Of a DNA stretch of 64,000 nt, positions 54,309 through 60,539 are shown piece by piece. The DNA lies in assembly GCA_944362615.1 (NCBI GenBank), contig CALVTM010000001.1:124001-188000 (forward strand). Direction: 5' to 3'. Numbering within the stretch: the first letter of the stretch is position 1; each line of letters begins with the position of its first letter. Origin of the DNA: an uncultured Clostridia bacterium (lineage in GTDB: Bacteria; Bacillota; Clostridia; Christensenellales; Pumilibacteraceae). A program made the translations under genes and the position numbers. The notes below the pieces were generated by a model. The model saw nothing but the letters and a program-made list of their open reading frames with translations. It was not told the origin of the DNA and searched no databases.

Positions 54309-54337
54309 ATTATATCATTTCCGCCGCTGTTTGGCAA
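54309..54337 (-). promoter_or_regulatory. acpP promoter
   Basis: TTGCCA at 54332-54337, a 17-base spacer and TATAAT at 54309-54314 with TGA before it, on the minus strand. Confidence 0.8.
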
Positions 54338-54353
54338 GCGGATATACAATATT

Positions 54354-55526
54354 TTAAGCCATATCCGTGACCACGGCATACCCGCCGCCGCAGAAATTCA
54401 CCTCTCTGCCGTCAGAAAGCCCGATCGTAACGACGCTCCGGGTATCATAATAGCCGTCAGTCAAAGCCATGCCGTTATAGAATCCTACCATAACGTCGGA
54501 AACAGAATCGCTTACCGGCTGGTCGCCGAATTTCGTGATGACGTCACCCGCCTTGACCGGACTGTAAGCGCCCGCACGCGTCACACGCCAGCCGTGATCG
54601 GACACATTTGCGGTAAACCCTATGTCATGCAGTTTTCCGCTGACGTTCCAACTGTAATAATTACCGAGGAACACAAACTCCGTCGCAAAGTTATCGTAAT
54701 CGGCAAATAACCGGTAGTACCCCTCTCCGAACAGATTGACCTCTTTCCCTTTTTCCGCCCCGCTGCCTATTGCGGCATTGAACTCGCCGTTACGCGCCGC
54801 CGCATATACAGAGTGCGCTATGCGCGCATCCACTCCGTAATAGTTTTTGGAGTTTTCCATACGGTATGTGCCCACGCCCGTGATATTACCGTTGCCGTCC
54901 GCTATCGGACAACCGCTCATGCCGCTCTCTACGCTGCAACTGTACTCCGCAACAGGTACGCACTTGATCGCCACTTCATCATACGCATCGTACCAACCGA
55001 GTTTTTCCGTTTCCACAAAATGAGTTTCGTCCGTAGTTTTTCCTGTGCGGAAAACCTTTTTGCCCAATCCATACTCATTTCCCATCGAGTAAGCAGCCTC
55101 GTCGTACGTCGGAGAGATGAAACGCTCCTCATCTATCTGATTAAACTGAGCGTCCGTATCCAGCGCTATCACAGCTATGTCGTGATATTCATACCACCCA
55201 ACGACACTCGCATGACACGTATTCTCATTGTCTTTACCGTAGTCGACAGTCAGCAGCTTTGAATCCGCAACAACATGATAGTTGGTTATCGCGTATACTC
55301 CGTCCTCTCCCGACTCAACGACAAAACCAGTTCCTGCAAATGATTGTCCGTCTTCGGTTATATTGTTGACGATAAGCGTATTATCGTAAATATACTCGAC
55401 AGCTTCGGGCATATTGTATGCCGCCATCATGCACGCCGCATAACTGCATCCGGAAAAGACCACCAGCAAAGCGGTAAGTGTGATCGCAACGATGCACCTG
55501 TATATTACGTTAGTTTTTTTAGTCAT
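54354..55526 (-). CDS. Surface lipoprotein with trypsin-like (S1) serine protease domain
   Basis: A lipoprotein signal ends at VFSGC (Cys near residue 27). The protease domain has the full triad: His in ITNYHVVADS near residue 81, Asp in YEYHDIAVIAL near 116 and Ser in ESGMSGCPIADG near 203. A PDZ-like region at about 310-385 follows (AGDVITKFGDQPV). This suits an HtrA-like quality-control or processing protease on the outer face of the membrane. It starts one base beyond the end of ung and is co-transcribed with it. Confidence 0.85.
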   Translation of the reverse strand: MTKKTNVIYRCIVAITLTALLVVFSGCSYAACMMAAYNMPEAVEYIYDNTLIVNNITEDGQSFAGTGFVVESGEDGVYAITNYHVVADSKLLTVDYGKDNENTCHASVVGWYEYHDIAVIALDTDAQFNQIDEERFISPTYDEAAYSMGNEYGLGKKVFRTGKTTDETHFVETEKLGWYDAYDEVAIKCVPVAEYSCSVESGMSGCPIADGNGNITGVGTYRMENSKNYYGVDARIAHSVYAAARNGEFNAAIGSGAEKGKEVNLFGEGYYRLFADYDNFATEFVFLGNYYSWNVSGKLHDIGFTANVSDHGWRVTRAGAYSPVKAGDVITKFGDQPVSDSVSDVMVGFYNGMALTDGYYDTRSVVTIGLSDGREVNFCGGGYAVVTDMA

Positions 55527-55527
55527 A

Positions 55528-56253
55528 TCAGCCTCTTTCTATACGCCCTTTGCCGGAATAGTACTCCGGTTTGTCGTATGCTCCGACATCCGTCCAGTCT
55601 ATCGGCTTCATTCCGTTCTTCTCAAGAAAAGCATTCGCACGAGAAAACGGCCGCGAACCGAAAAAGCCGTTATAAGCGCTTAGCGGAGACGGATGAGCGC
55701 TCGCTATAACGCAGTGATGCGGCGCTATGTACGCGCGCTTTTTCTGCGCCTTTGCTCCCCAGAGTATGAAAACCATAGGCTTTTCACGACTGCCCAGCTT
55801 TTTTATGATGCTGTCGGTAAACGTCTGCCATCCGCATGTAGAATGAGCATCCGACTGCCCCGCACGCACGGTAAGAGTAGCATTGAGCAAAAGCACGCCC
55901 TGTCTCGCCCAGCCGATGAGTTCACCTCCCGCTCCGCTCATGTCTACGCCGAGATCTGCGGACAGTTCCTTATAAATGTTCACCAAAGACGGCGGAAGCT
56001 TCACTCCTTCGCCGACCGCAAAAGCCAATCCGTTAGCCTGACCGGGATTGATGTACGGATCCTGACCGACGATCACTACTTTCACCTCGGAAAAAGGCAC
56101 ATACTTAAGCGCCGCGTATATCAGAGAACGCGGAGGATATATGGTATAGTGCGCATATTCGTTTTCGATAAAAGCGCATATATCGCGAAAATACGGCTTA
56201 TCCGTTTCTTCCGAAAGAAGCTTGTCCCAATCGTTTCCTATGTTCAGTTCCAT
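55528..56253 (-). CDS. ung: Uracil-DNA glycosylase, family 1, probably leaderless
   Basis: Ung removes uracil from DNA. The water-activating motif reads GQDPYINPGQANGLAFAV near residue 64 (Ile replaces the common His), and the C-terminal HPSPLSAYNGFFGSRPFSRAN holds the catalytic His near 190. The length of 241 is complete. The ATG at 56253 has no Shine-Dalgarno; a well-spaced promoter ends six bases before it, so the mRNA should begin at the AUG. It is followed by the lipoprotein protease. Confidence 0.96.
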   Translation of the reverse strand: MELNIGNDWDKLLSEETDKPYFRDICAFIENEYAHYTIYPPRSLIYAALKYVPFSEVKVVIVGQDPYINPGQANGLAFAVGEGVKLPPSLVNIYKELSADLGVDMSGAGGELIGWARQGVLLLNATLTVRAGQSDAHSTCGWQTFTDSIIKKLGSREKPMVFILWGAKAQKKRAYIAPHHCVIASAHPSPLSAYNGFFGSRPFSRANAFLEKNGMKPIDWTDVGAYDKPEYYSGKGRIERG

Positions 56254-56259
56254 AATGAA

Positions 56260-56288
56260 ATTTTATCAGCATTCTTTCTTAAATGCAA
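56260..56288 (-). promoter_or_regulatory. ung promoter, six bases from the start codon
   Basis: TTGCAT at 56283-56288, a 17-base spacer and TAAAAT at 56260-56265 with TGA before it (extended -10), on the minus strand; then six bases and the ATG. Confidence 0.75.
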
Positions 56289-56379
56289 GTATTTTGCACG
56301 CAAAGTGAAAACTGCACGGCTTTAAGCCGCCCTTAGTCGCGTACGGCTTTTCGCTTTTACGTCTTATCCGGTATTTACG

Positions 56380-56607
56380 TTATGAATCCGGAAATAATGA
56401 GCTGTTCGTCGTCCCGGAGTTGCTGCCCGAGTTTAAGTTTCCGCAGTTGCTGCCGCCGGCAAGGAATGCCATGATCATCATAGTATTCAACGTGCCTGTC
56501 ACGTTGCCGCCGTCTCTGTCATTGAGAAGCAAAAGCATGAGCATTAAAAGTCTGAAGATTTCACTATTATCAGTCACGATATACTTATATGCGACAGATC
56601 TCAACAT
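56380..56607 (-). CDS. Small Leu/Met- and Gly/Asn/Ser-rich hypothetical protein
   Basis: The frame codes for 75 residues: a hydrophobic stretch LLMLMLLLLND, a second one MMIMAFLAGG and a tail of Gly, Asn and Ser repeats. No Shine-Dalgarno supports the ATG at 56607; a GTG at 56577 would give 65 residues. The first start overlaps the ArsR gene region on the other strand. Similar small proteins are scattered in Clostridia without known function; this recollection is loose. Confidence 0.4.
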   Translation of the reverse strand: MLRSVAYKYIVTDNSEIFRLLMLMLLLLNDRDGGNVTGTLNTMMIMAFLAGGSNCGNLNSGSNSGTTNSSLFPDS

Positions 56608-56615
56608 TGTGCGTG

Positions 56616-56624
56616 TGTTATGAT
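56616..56624 (+). promoter_or_regulatory. Extended -10 promoter abutting the ArsR start codon
   Basis: TGT followed by TATGAT at 56619-56624, then six bases and the ATG at 56631. No good -35 is visible, as is common for extended -10 promoters. Confidence 0.5.
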
Positions 56625-56630
56625 ATTTCC

Positions 56631-57014
56631 ATGATAATCAGAGAAGACCGCCCGTTCGGCGCGGAACGCCGGACATCTTTACTTGACCCGCGCTCGGAAG
56701 CGCTCGTGTTGAAATATCTGCCGTCCTCTTCCGCCCTTATCGGTACGGCGGAAACTCTTGCCGCGCTCGCCGATACGGGCAGGCTGCGAATCATATCGGC
56801 ACTGTCCGTATGTGAAATGTGTGTCAGCGACATGTCCGCATTGCTTGGAATAAACCAAACAACCCTTTCCCATCAGCTTCGAATGCTGCGTGCTGCCGGG
56901 ATAGTCAAGTTCCGCAAACAGGGAAAGACAGTCTTCTATTCGATTTCTTCCTCCGATGTTCCGGAACTTATGTTGCTTGCAACCCGCCTCGGCGACGGGC
57001 AAAGCGACTTGTGA
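56631..57014 (+). CDS. ArsR-family transcriptional regulator, probably leaderless
   Basis: The 127-residue protein has the ArsR winged helix with LSVCEMCVSDMSALLGINQTT and LSHQLRMLRAAGIVKFRKQG. The ELCVCDL-like Cys motif of metal-sensing members appears as CEMCVSD, so metal binding is possible. It is convergent with rubrerythrin across a shared terminator. I chose the ATG at 56631, which has no Shine-Dalgarno and lies six bases behind a TATGAT. Its target is unknown; the gene carries no metal pump neighbour here. Confidence 0.8.
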   Translation: MIIREDRPFGAERRTSLLDPRSEALVLKYLPSSSALIGTAETLAALADTGRLRIISALSVCEMCVSDMSALLGINQTTLSHQLRMLRAAGIVKFRKQGKTVFYSISSSDVPELMLLATRLGDGQSDL

Positions 57015-57018
57015 CCGC

Positions 57019-57050
57019 AAAAAACCCGCCTCAACCGAGGCGGGTTTTTT
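57019..57050. terminator. Bidirectional terminator between the ArsR gene and rubrerythrin
   Basis: A 14-base perfect stem (57019-57032 with 57037-57050) with six A and six T ends and an AACC loop. Confidence 0.94.
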
Positions 57051-57069
57051 GTATAAACCTGTTTTTGAA

Positions 57070-57618
57070 TTATTTGCCGAAGTATCTCTTGAGAAGTCCT
57101 GCAAATGCCTTGCCGTGACGCGCTTCGTCGCGTGCCATTTCATGAACGGTATCGTGAATAGCGTCAAGACCAAGTTCCTTTGCCTTCTTCGCAAGAGCCG
57201 TCTTGCCTGCGGTCGCGCCGTTCTCGGCTTCCACTCTCATTTCAAGATTCTTTTTCGTGGAATCGGTAACGACTTCACCGAGCAGCTCGGCGAACTTCGC
57301 AGCGTGCTCAGCTTCTTCAAAAGCTGCCTTTTCCCAGTAAAGTCCTATTTCGGGATATCCCTCTCTGTGCGCTACGCGCGCCATTGCAAGGTACATGCCA
57401 ACTTCGGTGCACTCACCAGTGAAATTTTCTCTGAGACCGTCTATGATCTCCTGATCAACGCCCTTGGCTACGCCTACAACGTGCTCAGCAGCCCAGTTCA
57501 TCTCGCCTTCCTTCTGCTCGCTGAACTTGGAAGCCGGCGCCTTGCACTGAGGGCAATTAGCGGGAGGATTCTCCCCCTCGTATACATATCCGCAAACCTG
57601 GCAAACCCACTTTTTCAT
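57070..57618 (-). CDS. Rubrerythrin with N-terminal rubredoxin (reverse type)
   Basis: The protein reduces peroxide in anaerobes. The N-terminal rubredoxin has [14 protein letters not shown] and CPQCKAP; the C-terminal ferritin-like bundle has a di-iron site with [23 protein letters not shown] and DEARHG. The order (rubredoxin first) is that of the reverse rubrerythrins of Clostridium. The length is 182. Its promoter carries a Fur-type operator, so iron or peroxide controls it. Confidence 0.95.
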   Translation of the reverse strand: MKKWVCQVCGYVYEGENPPANCPQCKAPASKFSEQKEGEMNWAAEHVVGVAKGVDQEIIDGLRENFTGECTEVGMYLAMARVAHREGYPEIGLYWEKAAFEEAEHAAKFAELLGEVVTDSTKKNLEMRVEAENGATAGKTALAKKAKELGLDAIHDTVHEMARDEARHGKAFAGLLKRYFGK

Positions 57619-57646
57619 AATGTTTACTCCTTATTAATTCATCAAT

Positions 57647-57675
57647 TGATTATCATCTCTTAATGATAATCATTA
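57647..57675 (-). promoter_or_regulatory. Fur/PerR-type operator of the rubrerythrin gene
   Basis: TAATGATAATCATTA at 57661-57675 is a perfect 7-1-7 palindrome, the classical Fur box shape. A second, overlapping 10-base inverted repeat spans 57647-57672 (arms TGATTATCAT and ATGATAATCA). The sites begin about at the transcription start, where a repressor would block the promoter. Confidence 0.8.
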
Positions 57676-57681
57676 CTAATT

Positions 57682-57709
57682 ATTATACACGAATTTATGT
57701 ATTTGTCAA
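57682..57709 (-). promoter_or_regulatory. Rubrerythrin promoter
   Basis: TTGACA at 57704-57709, a 16-base spacer and TATAAT at 57682-57687 on the minus strand, overlapping the region of the Fur-type operator. Confidence 0.82.
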
Positions 57710-57769
57710 GCGTTTTAACGCAAGAGATAAAAAAACAATAAAATATAGTGATACCAAGGAGAAAACGAT

Positions 57770-58180
57770 ATGAACTACTGTCCCTTTTGCTCGTATATCC
57801 GTGAGGAGTGCTACAATAATTACTGCCCGACGAAAAGAATACGCCCGCATCCGGCATGTCCGCACCATGAATGCGAACGATGTCATAACCCTTGCGAGTG
57901 CCGTGAGTGTACGCACGATTGCGGAGGTCGCAGAAAGCCGGAATATGTCTGCGAATGTCATCCGGCATGCAATCACGGTAAGCCCGAATATATCTGTAAA
58001 TGTCAGCCTGTATGCGAACACGGAAAACCCGAATTTATCTGTAGGTGCCAGCCGGACGACAACTGTTGCCGGAAGCCGAAATGTGATCATAACCGTAAAT
58101 GTGGATGCGGCTGCTGCGGCAGTTGTCCGTGCTGCAAAAGCGCGCTTCTTGCACTTACGTTATTCCTGATGATGAGATGA
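57770..58180 (+). CDS. Cys-rich repeat protein
   Basis: The 136-residue protein contains 29 Cys. The middle shows three similar units of about 15 residues, each with KPE, Tyr or Phe, a Val or Ile and a C-x-C pair (KPEYVCECHPACNHG, KPEYICKCQPVCEHG, KPEFICRCQPDDN). Cys-rich blocks and a short hydrophobic end (SALLALTLFLMMR) flank them. AAGGAG lies eight bases before the ATG, so it is a real gene. Its divergent neighbour is the Fur-controlled rubrerythrin. Metal storage or spore-coat roles are possible but unproven. Its end overlaps the murI end by 26 bases in antisense. Confidence 0.72.
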   Translation: MNYCPFCSYIREECYNNYCPTKRIRPHPACPHHECERCHNPCECRECTHDCGGRRKPEYVCECHPACNHGKPEYICKCQPVCEHGKPEFICRCQPDDNCCRKPKCDHNRKCGCGCCGSCPCCKSALLALTLFLMMR

Positions 58181-58769
58181 CGGAGATCAGACGACGAGCC
58201 ACTCCGTCCGCGCCGTCATATACGCGGCAATGAATATACGGCGTCAGATGGGCATAATGCGAACAGCCCGTGACAACCGCATCGAATCCGCTGTACTTGG
58301 ACAGCGTGTGTTTTGCAAGAGCGTGGAGCGCGGAGGGGCAGCCGTATGCCTTTTCAACGTCCGAAGCAAGTTCCCGTTCAACGCCCACTATCACCCTGTC
58401 GGGATACGTCTTATGCCTTGCGGTCACTGGCGTCGTAAGAAGCAGTACTCTGCCCCTCTCGCTTCTGAGAGCGGGCAGTACTGCCGGTTCAAGTCCGAGT
58501 ATGATTTTGTCCGGATACCGTTTGCGCAGCACTCCGGCAGCTACCGCCGTCGCAGTATTGCAAGCTATGACAGCAGCATCGCATCCGGCAGAAAAAAGTA
58601 TGTTTATACATTTATCCGCGGCTGCTATGATCTCTTCATCCGATTTTTCCCCGTACGGAGCATCGGGGGCGTCGTCCAGATACAGGTAAGATGCACGTGG
58701 GATCAGCCTTTTACATGCCGCCATTACAGTAAGTCCTCCTACTCCGCTGTCAAACAATCCTATACGCAT
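58155..58769 (-). CDS. murI: Glutamate racemase, short form
   Basis: MurI makes D-glutamate for peptidoglycan. DSGVGGLTV at the N-terminus, the first catalytic Cys in IACNTATA near residue 69 and the second in VTGCSHYAHL near 168 are present. With 204 residues it is shorter than the usual 260 or so; the loss is spread over loops and the C-terminus. It lies 28 bases behind the gpr gene on the same strand. Confidence 0.9.
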   Translation of the reverse strand: MRIGLFDSGVGGLTVMAACKRLIPRASYLYLDDAPDAPYGEKSDEEIIAAADKCINILFSAGCDAAVIACNTATAVAAGVLRKRYPDKIILGLEPAVLPALRSERGRVLLLTTPVTARHKTYPDRVIVGVERELASDVEKAYGCPSALHALAKHTLSKYSGFDAVVTGCSHYAHLTPYIHCRVYDGADGVARRLISVISSSGIT

Positions 58770-58797
58770 ACTCCGTTATATGCGTTTCAATGCCGCG

Positions 58798-59541
58798 TTA
58801 TAACTCCCGCATGAGTTCTATCGCCTGAGCTATCACGTCAGCGGCGTCCTTAACGTAAATATCCACCTCTTTGGGCGTGACGATCAGAGTTTCACACCCC
58901 TCATCATTTCCGCCGTATTCCCGGATGATCGTGGAAGCGTATACGACAAGCGGTATACCCAGTCCGATGACACGCACGCCGAGCGTATCTTCCGAAAGTT
59001 TACGTTTATGATTAGACACTCCGCTGCCCGGCGTTATACCGGTATCGCACAGCTGAACTACAGTTGCAAGTCTTGACACCGAAGCAGCTGCAAGACTATC
59101 TACCGCAATAACCAGCGTCGGACGCACTCTGTCGCATACCCCTTTTACAACGTCAAAACTCTCAATGCCGGTTATGCCCGGAACGCCGGGTATCACACAC
59201 ATTACGCCGTCTCCCGCGCTGAGAGCCGCGCATGTCTCAGCGCCTAGGGCGTCAGCGGTCATACGGGTATTGCCCAGTCCGACCACGAGTATACGCTCAG
59301 TATCCGGATTGAAAGACATCATACTGCCGGCAAGCGCTTCCGCCACGCGCCTCTTGCCGTCTTCGTTCCCGTCTGCTATAGCAGTCGTTTCTATCGTTAC
59401 ATATCTGCCCGCACTCTTGCCGTAATATCTTGCGGTTTCTTCATCGAGAACGGCTTCGCTTACCTTACAGACATCGTCTGAATGCAGAGTTACGGGAGTC
59501 ACCAGCTCTCCGGCAAGGTCTGTTCGTGAAAAATTTTTCAT
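58798..59541 (-). CDS. gpr: GPR-type spore germination protease
   Basis: GPR degrades small acid-soluble proteins when spores germinate. VVGLGNTRMTADALG near residue 87, GIESFDVVKGV near 126 and PGSGVSNHKRKLSEDTLGVRVIGLGIP near 172 are diagnostic. At 247 residues it is shorter than Bacillus GPR (about 370) and lacks an extended N-terminal propeptide. Its presence argues that the organism forms endospores. No SASP gene lies in the window. The start region has no clear Shine-Dalgarno at normal spacing. Confidence 0.9.
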   Translation of the reverse strand: MKNFSRTDLAGELVTPVTLHSDDVCKVSEAVLDEETARYYGKSAGRYVTIETTAIADGNEDGKRRVAEALAGSMMSFNPDTERILVVGLGNTRMTADALGAETCAALSAGDGVMCVIPGVPGITGIESFDVVKGVCDRVRPTLVIAVDSLAAASVSRLATVVQLCDTGITPGSGVSNHKRKLSEDTLGVRVIGLGIPLVVYASTIIREYGGNDEGCETLIVTPKEVDIYVKDAADVIAQAIELMREL

Positions 59542-59580
59542 ATTATTGATATTTTACTCCGAAAAATCGTTATTATTTGC

Positions 59581-59609
59581 TTGATTTACTCGTCGATTTG
59601 TGATAAAAT
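59581..59609 (+). promoter_or_regulatory. rpsT promoter
   Basis: TTGATT at 59581-59586, a 17-base spacer and TAAAAT at 59604-59609 with TGA before it. Confidence 0.75.
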
Positions 59610-59661
59610 TAAGCGGTTAAAGAAACACAGACTCGAAATAATAAATCCCAGGAGAAAAATC

Positions 59662-60153
59662 GTGCCCAATATCAAATCAGCAAAGAAAAGAGTGCTCGTT
59701 ACTGAAAAGAAGGCTCTCGAAAATAAGATGCTGCGCTCCAAGATGCGCAACTCGGTAAGAAAGTATAATGACGCTATCGACACGCTCAGACTTGAAGATG
59801 CGGAAAAAATGCTTCCCGCAATCATGAGCGTTATCGATGAAGCTGCTTCCAAGGGCGTTATTCACAAGAACACCGCAGCGAACAAGAAGTCTCGTCTTTC
59901 CGCACGCCTTTCCGGCGTAAAGAGCGGTAAGATCGTTATCAACATCAAGAAGGATAACAAGGCTATCGCAGCAGAAAAAGCACAGGCTGCCCGTGAGAAA
60001 GCGGAGGCTGAGCGTGCTGAGGCTCTCAAGAAGATGCAGGAAAAGGCAAGCGCTAAAGAAGCTGAAAAGAAAGCTAAAGAGGAAGCTGCTCTCGCTGCAA
60101 AGAAAGAAGCTAAAAAGGCAAAGAAGACCAAGAACGCAGAGGAAGAAAAATAA
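59662..60153 (+). CDS. rpsT: Ribosomal protein S20 with long C-terminal extension
   Basis: Residues 1 to about 89 are S20 of the small subunit: VPNIKSAKKRV, RNSVRKYNDAID and KGVIHKNTAANKKSRLSARL. It starts with a GTG (VPNIKSAKKR is the family's N-terminus) after AGGAG; longer upstream frames are not used. The usual protein ends there, but this one continues for about 74 residues of almost pure Ala, Lys and Glu, likely a long charged helix. The tail is read through to a clean stop and terminator. Confidence 0.95.
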   Translation: MPNIKSAKKRVLVTEKKALENKMLRSKMRNSVRKYNDAIDTLRLEDAEKMLPAIMSVIDEAASKGVIHKNTAANKKSRLSARLSGVKSGKIVINIKKDNKAIAAEKAQAAREKAEAERAEALKKMQEKASAKEAEKKAKEEAALAAKKEAKKAKKTKNAEEEK

Positions 60154-60177
60154 TTCCCTGCTTTTCAGGATAAACCT

Positions 60178-60206
60178 AAAGCCATCCGTTATGGATGGCT
60201 TTTTAC
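60178..60206 (+). terminator. rpsT terminator
   Basis: AAAGCCATCC at 60178-60187 pairs with 60193-60202, followed by TTT and more T. Confidence 0.85.
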
Positions 60207-60270
60207 TTTTTTAAATGTGTCGCCGTACCTGCCGTACCGTTTCTATGAAGCCTGCCCTGCCGTGACACGA

Positions 60271-60338
60271 CTTATACGTTCCGTTTAACGGCTGATAATA
60301 ATAACTTATACGTTCCGTTTAACGGCTGATAATAATAT
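60271..60338. repeat. Two 34-base tandem repeats
   Basis: Two nearly identical 34-base units at 60271-60304 and 60305-60338 start with CTTATACGTTCCG. Each contains the palindrome CCGTTTAACGG. They lie between rpsT and the end of the GH3 gene, in a stretch of 333 bases without a gene. No function is evident. The rest of this interval holds only the GH3 terminator. Confidence 0.7.
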
Positions 60339-60360
60339 TCTTACTCAAAGTTTCAGACGC

Positions 60361-60393
60361 AAAAGCAAAGCCGCCCTTGACGGGCGGCTTTGC
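60361..60393 (-). terminator. Terminator of the GH3 gene
   Basis: A 12-base perfect stem (60365-60376 with 60382-60393) with a 5-base loop; on the minus strand TTTT follows. Confidence 0.85.
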
Positions 60394-60539
60394 CGTTTCC
60401 GGACTATATGCGCGCTTCCGGCTGCCCTTACACTGCGACATCCGTTTGAGTTATACGCTCGCCGCATTTTCGCATATATCCGCGGATCAGGTATTTATAC
60501 GGGATATCTCGGTATATGTTCCCGTATCTTTTTTTCACA

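Noticed and set aside
60271..60338. CRISPR array
   Set aside because: The two 34-base units are directly adjacent with no spacer between them, and no cas gene is present.
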